Below are positions 25,869-33,062 of a stretch of 64,000 nt of DNA, in pieces. Each line of letters starts with the position of its first letter. Positions within the stretch are counted from its first letter, which is position 1. The notes below the pieces were generated by a model, which saw nothing but the letters and a program-made list of their open reading frames with translations, ran no database searches and was not told where the DNA came from. The translations under genes were made by a program, and so were the position numbers. The stretch spans positions 558,001-622,000 of the forward strand of contig NZ_JACHDZ010000003.1 in assembly GCF_014201375.1 (NCBI RefSeq). The letters are read 5' to 3'. The stretch comes from Tunturiibacter empetritectus. GTDB lineage: Bacteria > Acidobacteriota > Terriglobia > Terriglobales > Acidobacteriaceae.

Positions 25869-26237
25869 GGCAAACAGTCGCAGTTCTAAAGGCACTCGCC
25901 AACGACTACCCACAAACCGACATATCGGTACTAATCCGATGTGGCTGAGCGCGATGGCGATGATGCGTTCATTGAGCCTGTATGCGCCGCGCGGGGGAAA
26001 ACCTAAACATCCCCTCGCTCTTGTTTGGCTTTTCGGAGGCCCCGGTATTCGCCAGGCCACGTCCGTTGGCTTCTTTTGCGACCTCAGCAGGCCTTCCACT
26101 ATGATCGAGGGATTCGCCACGCGCAAGTTTCTCGCCGAGGAGAAGCGACGTTGGGCTGTGGCAAAACGGTCTCTTCCGTCACTCAAGATTTGACAGCCTT
26201 CCGAGGCTGTTCCTGGATTCCTTGAAGGAGTTATTGC
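25869..26237. other. Gene-free stretch with a small hairpin
   Basis: I see no supported gene. Near the end, ACAGCCT (26193-26199) and AGGCTGT (26204-26210) form a 7-bp hairpin with a TCCG loop, 28 bases before the next start codon. The T tract expected of a terminator is absent. Confidence 0.4.
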
Positions 26238-26741
26238 ATGGCGACTGCTTATTCGCGCAAGACCTCGGAGATACGTAGCGCTGGTCTCGCGATCGCAACA
26301 GCCGGTCTAATCGCCGGGACATTGGATCTAACGGAAACCCTGATTGTGTTCGGAGCTAAGTCTCCTCTCGTGATCGCTGCAGGCTTGTTGGGGATGCAAA
26401 ATGCTTCCCGCGGCGGCGCGCCGATCTACATCCTGGGAGCGCTGCTGCATTACCTGATTGTGTTTTCCGCGGCGGCTATCTACTTCGCAGTGAGTCGCAG
26501 GTTGCATTTTCTGCTCGAACACTGGCTGATCTGCGGCTTGTTCTTTGGCGTAGCGATAGATGTTGTTATGAGAATGATTGTTCTTCCGCTTTCGGCCATG
26601 CATGCGAGGGGACCTTATCAGTACCACGAATTGGCTCACGGGCTGGCCGCTCACATGATCCTTGTTGGGCTTCCTATAGCGTTCAGTGTTCAGCGGTTCG
26701 GCAGAGTCGCTGAGCCGGAGGGTGAAAATGTCGGCCGTTAA
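26238..26741 (+). CDS. Hypothetical four-helix membrane protein
   Basis: A 167-residue protein with about four hydrophobic segments (AGLAIATAGLIAGTLDLTETL, PIYILGALLHYLIVFSAAAIYF, LICGLFFGVAIDVVMRMIVL, LAAHMILVGLPIAFSV). The TLDLTETL motif in helix 1 and the HELAHGLAAHM stretch in the last helix are notable conserved-looking polar sites in the membrane. I do not recognise the family with certainty. The ATG has GAAGGAG nine bases upstream. A short Rossmann-type remnant overlaps its 3' end. Confidence 0.7.
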   Translation: MATAYSRKTSEIRSAGLAIATAGLIAGTLDLTETLIVFGAKSPLVIAAGLLGMQNASRGGAPIYILGALLHYLIVFSAAAIYFAVSRRLHFLLEHWLICGLFFGVAIDVVMRMIVLPLSAMHARGPYQYHELAHGLAAHMILVGLPIAFSVQRFGRVAEPEGENVGR

Positions 26742-26835
26742 GTCTCGCAATATTCTCGTACTGGGAGCCGGAGAACTCGGTCTCCCGGTCCTGCGCAACC
26801 TGGCGCGCCGCGCAAAGGCTCCCGAAAGCCACTAA
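26728..26835 (+). pseudogene. Truncated NAD(P)-binding (NmrA/Rossmann-type) remnant
   Basis: A 35-codon frame starting ATG at 26728, inside the end of the preceding gene, reads MSAVKSRNILVLGAGELG and then LPVLRNLARRAK before a TAA. NILVLGAGELGLPVLRNL is the first beta-alpha unit of a Rossmann dinucleotide-binding domain, but the rest of the domain is missing. The 14-nt overlap with the gene before it looks like an original operon junction, so a dehydrogenase-like gene was probably deleted downstream of this point. Confidence 0.6.
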
Positions 26836-26920
26836 ACTTTCGCAGAGCCCAGCCGAAACATGCAGCCCGCGCACTCGAGAGGTTCTCCCAGATACGCGGG
26901 CCACGCAACGCAATAAATCG

Positions 26921-27466
26921 TCAGCCTGCGTTCGCAAACGAGACCTTCGGAAAGTCGATCTCAACCTGCGCCGCCTTGTTGAAGTAGTTCGTCAACACGT
27001 TCAGGGCAACGTGCGCAATAATCTCCGCCACCTGGCCATCGTTGAAGCCGGCCGCGCGAACCGCAACCAGATCCTGATCGCTAATCTCTCCGCGAGTCTC
27101 AAGAACGCGACGCGCAAACGTAAGAGCAGCAGTAGCATGGGCATCGCGGCCATGCCCGTTGCGAGCTTCCCCAATCTGCTCCGGCGTCAGGCCAACCATC
27201 TTGCCGATAGCCGAATGAGCCGACAGGCAGTAGTCGCACTCATTCTCTTGCGCCGACACCAGCGCAAGCTGCTCCCGCGTCTTGGCGTCAAGCAAACCTT
27301 TGCCAAGCGCACCGCTCAGCCCAAGATACCCTTCGAGCACAGCCGGCGAGTTGGCCATTACCTTGGTCATATTGGGAACGATCCCAAGCGCACCGTGGAC
27401 GGCGGTAAGTAGATCCTTGGCTTTACCCGTTGCAACATTCTGATCGATAGCGGAAAGACGCGACAT
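26921..27466 (-). CDS. AhpD-like carboxymuconolactone decarboxylase-family protein
   Basis: A 181-residue helical protein of the CMD/AhpD family. The active-site motif ECDYCLSAHSAIG (about residues 75-87) has the CxxC-x2-H pattern of alkylhydroperoxidase-like members, which reduce peroxides or peroxidised substrates. The start at ATG 27466 has GAGGAG eight bases upstream; the earlier in-frame start is less good. It is divergent from a TetR regulator with inverted repeats between them, so peroxide or electrophile control is a reasonable guess. Confidence 0.88.
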   Translation of the reverse strand: MSRLSAIDQNVATGKAKDLLTAVHGALGIVPNMTKVMANSPAVLEGYLGLSGALGKGLLDAKTREQLALVSAQENECDYCLSAHSAIGKMVGLTPEQIGEARNGHGRDAHATAALTFARRVLETRGEISDQDLVAVRAAGFNDGQVAEIIAHVALNVLTNYFNKAAQVEIDFPKVSFANAG

Positions 27467-27530
27467 AGAAATTCTCCTCATGGGTTGAAATAAGCTGCAA
27501 GCCTCAACTTCTGGCTCACTTGTTTTTTGA

Positions 27531-27546
27531 TACCGAACGATCGGTA
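27531..27546. promoter_or_regulatory. Candidate operator in the AhpD-like/TetR divergent region
   Basis: TACCG and CGGTA are inverted around AACGAT (27531-27546). A related sequence, CGAACGAACGGTCGGG, occurs about 50 bases further on (around 27594-27609), closer to the regulator. Two related sites in a 195-base divergent region are typical of TetR self-regulation. Confidence 0.45.
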
Positions 27547-27661
27547 AAGTTACAAAGAAATTTACTAGAACCGTCTACCAGCAAAAAAAGAAGCGAACGA
27601 ACGGTCGGGATACTCTAAAGAAACTGGAGCACCGTAAGTCGGAAGCGAAGGGAGATCCAAC

Positions 27662-28222
27662 ATGGCACACTCGACCGTCAGCGATGAGGACCTGCTCAGC
27701 CGGTCTGCCGAGGTATTTCGCACCTACGGCTTCGAAGGAACCAGCCTCGCACGCCTCTCGGAGGCAACCGGACTTGAGAAGGCCAGCCTCTACCACCGCT
27801 TCCCCGGAGGAAAGGAGCAGATCGCATTGGCGGTAGCCGAAGGAACGCACGCGTGGCTGCGGCTGCACGTCTTCGAGCCTCTCAAAGAGCCTGGAGATCC
27901 GCGAAAAAAACTTCGCGCCGCCATCGAGCAGCTGCGAGACTGTTACGCCGACGGCACCCTGCCCTGCGCCTTCGAAGTGCTCTCCCTCGCCGGCGGCAGC
28001 CCCGAGCTTACCAACGCTCTCAAAGACGCACTCCAGGCCTGGATCAAAGCCTTCACCGAGATCGCAAAAGAGAGCGGCCTGCCCACCGCCGAGGCCCGCA
28101 GGAGAGCCGAGCAGGCCATCGTCCAGATCGAAGGGTCCCTCGTCGTTGGCCGCGTCCTCGGCGACGCCAAAGCCTTTCGCAGGACTCTCGACGAGTTACC
28201 CGCCATCCTGACCAACGAATAA
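27662..28222 (+). CDS. TetR/AcrR-family transcriptional regulator
   Basis: A 186-residue TetR protein: the helix-turn-helix region (about 11-55) reads SRSAEVFRTYGFEGTSL followed by ARLSEATGLEKASLYHRFPGGKEQ. The C-terminal domain carries CYADGTLPCAFEVLSLAGG and resembles the subgroup found with AhpD-like or oxidoreductase genes. It is divergent from the AhpD-like gene and presumably controls it. The ATG at 27662 follows a GGGAGATCC site. Confidence 0.92.
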   Translation: MAHSTVSDEDLLSRSAEVFRTYGFEGTSLARLSEATGLEKASLYHRFPGGKEQIALAVAEGTHAWLRLHVFEPLKEPGDPRKKLRAAIEQLRDCYADGTLPCAFEVLSLAGGSPELTNALKDALQAWIKAFTEIAKESGLPTAEARRRAEQAIVQIEGSLVVGRVLGDAKAFRRTLDELPAILTNE

Positions 28223-28367
28223 CCAGCCCGTCACGAACCGGAGCGCACCACCAGCGCCTTCTCCACAGTCTCCAACCCCTCAAGCCACTAGGGGGCCCCT
28301 GAAAGGCCTCCTGAAAAATAAACCTGAAAACCGTGGCGTATTGTTCTGCTCTCAAATAACGACTGCT

Positions 28368-28434
28368 AAAACACCACCTTCACCACACAAAACACCACAT
28401 CGTCACCACTAAAACACCACGTCCAAAACACCAC
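28368..28434. repeat. Four short direct repeats (AAAACACCAC)
   Basis: AAAACACCAC occurs exactly at 28368-28377, 28389-28398, 28411-28420 and 28425-28434, in an A/C-only stretch between a TetR gene and the erpA terminator. Spacings are 21, 22 and 14 bases, too short and uneven for CRISPR. Confidence 0.75.
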
Positions 28435-28474
28435 TTTTCCTGATGCCACCCTCAAAAACGCCCCAAAAAGACAC

Positions 28475-28508
28475 AAAAAAGCCCCGGCAACCGCCGGAGC
28501 TTTTTTTC
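28475..28508 (-). terminator. Bidirectional terminator after erpA
   Basis: GCCCCGGC (28481-28488) pairs with GCCGGAGC (28493-28500) with one mismatch across an AACC loop. The stem is flanked by AAAAAA on one side and a run of seven T on the other, so it can stop transcription from both directions. It lies about 20 bases after the erpA stop. Confidence 0.85.
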
Positions 28509-28527
28509 TAAACCAAATCCAAAAAAA

Positions 28528-28911
28528 CTAAACGCTGAAGCTCGATCCGCAACCGCAGGTGCTCTTCACCGCGGCATTCTCGAACTTGAACCCGGCCGCC
28601 TCAAGCGTCTCCACGTAGTCCACCGTGCAATTCTGCAGGTACATAGCCGAGGTCGCGTCCACAAACACCTTTAGATCCTCGAACTTATAGACCTTATCCA
28701 TCATTCCGCTCTGGTTTTCGAATGACATGGAGTACTGGAAACCCGAACATCCGCCACCAACCACGCCGATCCGGAGACCAGCAGGAACCGGAGTCTGAGT
28801 CGCCATAATCTCCCGAACCTTATTGATCGCGGCAGGGGTCAGGGTCACAGGCGTAGTCGAAGCAGGTGGTGCTCCAACAACAACTTCGGGGGTAACGGAT
28901 GCAGTAGCCAT
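28528..28911 (-). CDS. erpA: A-type iron-sulfur cluster carrier (ErpA/HesB family)
   Basis: A-type carriers hand Fe-S clusters to target enzymes in the cytoplasm. The 127-residue protein has all three conserved cysteines: Cys55 in GGGCSGFQY, and Cys119 and Cys121 in STCGCGSSF at the C-terminus. An N-terminal extension of about 20 residues (Ala, Pro, Val-rich) precedes the core. The gene is single, with its own terminator, and no other isc or suf gene is nearby. The name ErpA rather than IscA or SufA is a choice based on overall form. Confidence 0.9.
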   Translation of the reverse strand: MATASVTPEVVVGAPPASTTPVTLTPAAINKVREIMATQTPVPAGLRIGVVGGGCSGFQYSMSFENQSGMMDKVYKFEDLKVFVDATSAMYLQNCTVDYVETLEAAGFKFENAAVKSTCGCGSSFSV

Positions 28912-29070
28912 CAGAAAATCTCCTTGTCTGATTCAGACATCTTTAAGTGTATGCGCCTGCCACCGCTCCGGCAAGCCCTCATTCCATAGGATGCGCCGCA
29001 GCCCGTTCCGATTCAGCTGTTTGCCTAAGAAATCCTGCTACTATCCACCAGTACCTCCCTCTAATTAAAC

Positions 29071-29244
29071 ATGAAGCTTCTCCTTTTCATCTCGAACGCC
29101 TTCATTAACACTATGGGCATCACCCAGCCCTCGGCGAAGACCGCAAATCGTGCAGCGTGGTTCATCTTTATCATGTTGTGTGCCGTCCTCACCACGGTCG
29201 CAACCATAGCATTTCTGGGCATCCGCTGGGCCTTTCAGCACTAG
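29071..29244 (+). CDS. Possible small membrane protein (57 residues)
   Basis: ATG at 29071 opens a 57-codon frame with one strong membrane segment (AAWFIFIMLCAVLTTVATIAF) and a short tail. A second ATG at 29113 would give a shorter protein. No good ribosome site precedes either start, which lowers confidence, but the hydrophobic segment with charged flanks (AKTANR before it and RWAFQH after) is protein-like. It lies just upstream of another small membrane protein gene on the same strand. Confidence 0.45.
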   Translation: MKLLLFISNAFINTMGITQPSAKTANRAAWFIFIMLCAVLTTVATIAFLGIRWAFQH

Positions 29245-29423
29245 CGTTCCAGCCCCGTTATAAGTTAGTCTCCCCCCCGAAAAACCCTGTCGAACCGCAC
29301 CCTTCCAAGCGTATGATTGCGGCGGACGGCCTGCTCCGAAGGACGCAAAAACGTCGCACGACTCGGAACATGGACCGCCCGAAAACAAGAACGTCGGCCC
29401 TGTCACAGGGCGGAGGAACCGCT

Positions 29424-29696
29424 ATGAGCGCTTTACCTGTTCTCCTAATCGTCTGGGCGGTATTTTCGGCCTGTTTCCTCGCGCTACTCGCCTACAAGGG
29501 ACAACTCACCCGCTATGAAGAGGACCAGCTCTTCCTCAGTGACAACGCAACTCACGAACAACACATTCAGACCGAGATCGTTCGCAAGGTAACTAAAATC
29601 GCGCCATTTGTCCGCGTCTTTGGCGTTGCGGCAGCGGTTATGACCGCAGGTATCATCGGCATCTTCACCTACGACGCCTGGCAACATCTAAGGTAG
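29424..29696 (+). CDS. Small two-helix membrane protein
   Basis: A 90-residue protein with hydrophobic segments at about 5-22 (PVLLIVWAVFSACFLALLAY) and 65-83 (VFGVAAAVMTAGIIGIF) and a polar, acidic middle (RYEEDQLFLSDNATHEQH). The ATG at 29424 has GGAGGA six bases upstream, far better than the longer frame beginning at 29157. The family is not recognised; similar small proteins with two membrane spans are common near membrane or respiratory genes. Confidence 0.68.
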   Translation: MSALPVLLIVWAVFSACFLALLAYKGQLTRYEEDQLFLSDNATHEQHIQTEIVRKVTKIAPFVRVFGVAAAVMTAGIIGIFTYDAWQHLR

Positions 29697-29882
29697 ATCG
29701 CCGAAAGAACGCGCCAACCATCCCGCAAGGACTGAATCGGCCCACTGCTAGCCCGCCACGCTGATCGCCTTGGAAAAATCGTTCCAGAACAACTGGAGGT
29801 AGAGCCTTCCTGATAGAAAGCTCTGCCTCTCGCGGTTCGACGTGTGTCATCGTCGCTTATTGCATACTTTACGGCCCAGCTT

Positions 29883-30374
29883 CTACTTCCCTCTCACGGC
29901 GATCACTTCTATCTCAATCAGTGCCCACGGAGCAGCCAGCGCCGCCACTTGAAAAGCACTCCTCGCCGGCTTATTCGGCTGATCCTTTGTGCCGAAGAAC
30001 TGCGTATACGCCGCCTGAAGCCCCGGGAAATCCAGCTTGCCACCCTTCTCCGGATCGCCCGCCAGGAACACCGTCATCTTCACGACGTCCTTCATATCCA
30101 ACCCTTGCTCTTTCAGCAGCGCCTGAATCTTATTTAACGCGCTCATCGCCTGCGTCTTCGTATCGCCATAAACCGCAGCAGTCCCCTTCGCCTCATCGGC
30201 AGGCGTCACAGGCGAAGCCAGCTGCCCGCTCAGATAAAGCGTGTCTCCAGCCCACACACCATTCGCGATAGGCGACTTCTCATTCGGCTGCAGATGCTTC
30301 ACTACAACCTGTGCCTGCACTCCACACGCAACAGCCATCAACGCTGCTGCCATCACACCAAGCTTGATCTTCAT
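29883..30374 (-). CDS. Exported RidA/YjgF-family protein
   Basis: RidA proteins hydrolyse reactive enamines and imines such as 2-aminoacrylate. This 163-residue member carries an N-terminal signal peptide (MKIKLGVMAAALMAVACGVQ, cut near VQA-QV), so it probably works outside the cytoplasm, unlike classic RidA. The body shows family motifs: LYLSGQLA, ALNKIQALLKEQGLDMKDVVKMTVFLA, and PARSAFQVAALAAPWALIEIEVIAV, including the conserved Arg and the terminal Glu. It lies 27 bases downstream of an exported FAD amine oxidase gene on the same strand, which would produce imines, so the two likely form an operon. Confidence 0.9.
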   Translation of the reverse strand: MKIKLGVMAAALMAVACGVQAQVVVKHLQPNEKSPIANGVWAGDTLYLSGQLASPVTPADEAKGTAAVYGDTKTQAMSALNKIQALLKEQGLDMKDVVKMTVFLAGDPEKGGKLDFPGLQAAYTQFFGTKDQPNKPARSAFQVAALAAPWALIEIEVIAVRGK

Positions 30375-30401
30375 CAGTCACTCCCTATGCTTCCGAAAAA
30401 A

Positions 30402-31985
30402 TTAGCTAAGCACCGCGCCAACGGCCCCGGCAAGTCTCGCCGACTTCACCTTATCGGAGATCATTCCGACCGCACGACGAGCACTCAGCGCGGCACCCTC
30501 CTGCCATCCCACAATATGGCTCGCCGTATCGCCGGCAAAGTAAATCGGCCCATCCGCCTGGATGATCACGTCATATCCACTCTTGCCGCCACCATATTTA
30601 CTGATCCACGAGCCCTCATTCCACGGCACTCGACTCCATCCGCAAAACACAGGATTCATCAACTCTTTTCCATGGCCCGGATGAACCTTCTCGATCGAAG
30701 CCCGCGACGCCGCAAACTTCTCGTCCAGAGTCATGTCGTAGAACGGTGTATTCAGCTCATCCGTATAACCCGAGACCACCACACCCGTCTGATGCATCAA
30801 CCGCGACGACGGATACCATATAGGGCTAGGTCCCTGCATCAGATACGACAGGCCGCCGTAGATGTTGTAGTCCTGCTCCCAGAACCTTCTGCTCTCCCAC
30901 GCAATCTTGTAGGCGCCGCCCATCGTGCTCTCGTCCACAACCTTCTTGAACGCAGGCGACAGGTCATTCGGAGTCTTCTTCAAGATTGAGAACGGCATCG
31001 CAATAATGCAGTAGGAAGCCTCCACCTGCCTCGTCGCGCCGCCCTGCGTATACGACACGCGAACACCATTCGAGGTCTTCCGGATCTCCGTCACCGGCGA
31101 GTTGTACTGCACCACGGGCCCCAGCGCCTTCGCAAACGCATATGGGATCCGGTCCATCCCGCCCACCGGCTGCATCATCGTCGCCTGCCAGTCCCAGTCC
31201 TCTTCGACAAACAGGTCAAACCAGAAGTCCTCATCCAGCAGCACCCGCATATCCAGCGGCACCTCCGGCACCCCCACCTGGGCTCCGGCGCCAGGCGTCG
31301 TCTTATATCCAGCTCGCTCCGACCCGACATATGCACCGTTATCGTCGAGCGGTCCATAGACCTTCAGAAACGCCGTCATCCGTTCGCGGTCTTCCTTGCT
31401 CAACTCCGAGTCCAGCGCGCCATGTGCAACACACTTCGACAGCAGCTCCGACACATGCCCCCGCGTATCGTTGATCGCCTTTCTCTGCGGCACTGGCTTC
31501 CCCTCGTTCGCCCGGTCGTTCTGAAGTAGGGTGGAGCGCGACGTATTGATCTCCACCTCCATCGGAACGCCGAGCTCCCGACAATATCCCAGCATCGTCC
31601 AATGTGTGCTCGGCAACCTCGCAGGGCCAAGGTTTTGATAGTTCCCCTCTTCCCACTTAATCGCCTGCTTCGATCCATCGCAGAAGCAAACCTCAGCGCC
31701 GGCCCGGCCCGTCCAGTTACGCCCACCCGGTCGTTCGCGCGCCTCCAGCAGAGTCACTTCGTATCCCAGCTTCTGCAGCTCATAGGCTGATACCAGACCG
31801 CCGATCCCACCACCCAGCACCACCACCTTTACGCCCTTGCCCGACCCGGCCGCCGCGTGAATTGGCTCAGCCTCCGCACCTCTCATCGGCATCAGCCCGA
31901 GAGACTGCATCGTCGCAAACGCGGCGCTATAGCCACCCACCTGCCCTACTCGCATCAGAAAATCGCGCCGGGAGATCCCCATCAT
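30402..31985 (-). CDS. Tat-exported FAD-dependent amine oxidase
   Basis: Flavin monoamine or L-amino-acid oxidase that turns amines to imines with release of hydrogen peroxide. The N-terminus shows a twin-arginine signal (SRRDFLMRVG), then VKVVVLGGGIGGLVSAYELQ, the FAD-binding GxGxxG fold, followed by VTLLEARERPGGRNWT, the amine-oxidase hallmark. The C-terminal motif GPIYFAGDTASHIVGWQEGA is the second FAD-binding region. About 527 residues, normal for the family. Two adjacent ATG codons (31985 and 31982) follow an AGAGGTGG site; I give the first, but the second has better spacing. The exported RidA is just downstream and a TetR gene is divergent. Confidence 0.92.
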   Translation of the reverse strand: MMGISRRDFLMRVGQVGGYSAAFATMQSLGLMPMRGAEAEPIHAAAGSGKGVKVVVLGGGIGGLVSAYELQKLGYEVTLLEARERPGGRNWTGRAGAEVCFCDGSKQAIKWEEGNYQNLGPARLPSTHWTMLGYCRELGVPMEVEINTSRSTLLQNDRANEGKPVPQRKAINDTRGHVSELLSKCVAHGALDSELSKEDRERMTAFLKVYGPLDDNGAYVGSERAGYKTTPGAGAQVGVPEVPLDMRVLLDEDFWFDLFVEEDWDWQATMMQPVGGMDRIPYAFAKALGPVVQYNSPVTEIRKTSNGVRVSYTQGGATRQVEASYCIIAMPFSILKKTPNDLSPAFKKVVDESTMGGAYKIAWESRRFWEQDYNIYGGLSYLMQGPSPIWYPSSRLMHQTGVVVSGYTDELNTPFYDMTLDEKFAASRASIEKVHPGHGKELMNPVFCGWSRVPWNEGSWISKYGGGKSGYDVIIQADGPIYFAGDTASHIVGWQEGAALSARRAVGMISDKVKSARLAGAVGAVLS

Positions 31986-32224
31986 GCCACCTCTTTCTTC
32001 CAATGAATTCAAATCCTAATGCAGCTGCAAGAGAACGAACATCCTGGTGGAACGGAAAGGAATGGAAGCTTCGCCAAAGACATCGCGGGAGCCGCATCGC
32101 CTGAAGCACGGAGCTAAACAAATCAGTTTTTCGAAAAGATATGTCTACTCTATCGCAAAACTTCGGTGCTGGTCAGCAAATTTCGGCAATCGATTCACAG
32201 TCGGAGTGGCCAAACGCGACAAAG

Positions 32225-32238
32225 ATGACGATCGTCAT
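32225..32238. promoter_or_regulatory. Perfect 14-bp palindrome, candidate TetR operator
   Basis: ATGACGATCGTCAT is a perfect palindrome 43 bases before the TetR start and within the region shared with the divergent amine oxidase. This is a natural operator position; no second copy is seen in the window. Confidence 0.55.
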
Positions 32239-32281
32239 AAAATAAGACTCGAAACTTCAATCAACCCAAGGTCGATCTTCG

Positions 32282-32938
32282 ATGAGAGTAAGCCGTACAA
32301 AAGCAGCAGAGAACCGCGAACGAATCCTTGATGTTGCAACCAGGCTCTTTCGAGAGCGCGGCATCGATGGCATCGGTGTCGCCGATCTAATGAAGAGCGC
32401 CGGTCTCACCCATGGCGGGTTCTATGGCCACTTCAAATCAAAAGATGATCTCGTCGCCCAGGCCTGCGGACGCGCCGTCGTCCGGATGCGTGACAACTGG
32501 ATCCGCACCATGGACCACTCCAGCGATCCCCTGGAAACCCTCGTCAACGAGTACCTCGTCACCAAACACCGTGACAACGCTGGCCGCGGCTGTCCCATAG
32601 CCGCCCTCGGCTCCGAGATTGCACGTCAGGGATCCGTCACGCGACATACCGTCACCGAAGAACTAAAGCCCTTCATCAACTACCTCTCCGAAATTGTTCA
32701 GGGCCGATCTACAAGTCTTCGCCGCGAACGAGCCATCGCACTCTACGCCAGTCTGGTCGGCGCTGTCGTCATCGCCCGGGTCGTTGACGATCTCGAGTTT
32801 TCCCAGGAAGCCCTAACCGCCGTGGCCAAGGCTATCCAGAGCAAAGGTGCGAAACGGAACGCTCCAGCACCTCGCACGCCGACACCACGGACGAAAAAAA
32901 GAACCGTCTCACGCGCTCCTCGCGAAACAAAAGCGTAG
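32282..32938 (+). CDS. TetR/AcrR-family transcriptional regulator
   Basis: A 218-residue TetR protein. The DNA-binding domain (about 10-55) reads NRERILDVATRLFRERGIDG followed by VADLMKSAGLTHGGFYGHFKSKDDL. The ligand domain includes GRGCPIAALGSEIARQG, typical of a subgroup with a conserved Cys. The C-terminal 30 residues are basic and Pro/Arg-rich (PAPRTPTPRTKKR), an unusual tail. It is divergent from the oxidase-RidA pair with a perfect palindrome between, so it probably controls them. Confidence 0.92.
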   Translation: MRVSRTKAAENRERILDVATRLFRERGIDGIGVADLMKSAGLTHGGFYGHFKSKDDLVAQACGRAVVRMRDNWIRTMDHSSDPLETLVNEYLVTKHRDNAGRGCPIAALGSEIARQGSVTRHTVTEELKPFINYLSEIVQGRSTSLRRERAIALYASLVGAVVIARVVDDLEFSQEALTAVAKAIQSKGAKRNAPAPRTPTPRTKKRTVSRAPRETKA

Positions 32939-33062
32939 TTCACTCCGCTGTCGCCTTCATTCTCGAACACAGTAAGATCTATCTCCCGTTGCAGAAGTAA
33001 GACAACTCGATACGCGACAACATATAAGATAGGGCCATCGGCAGCATCGACTGCGAGGTCCC

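Noticed and set aside
25756..26193. 145-codon frame running out of the efflux gene into the following gap
   Set aside because: It begins inside the transporter in a different frame and has no independent start signal.
28368..28434. Possible CRISPR-like array
   Set aside because: The repeat is only 10 bases, spacings are 14-22 bases, and no cas genes are present.
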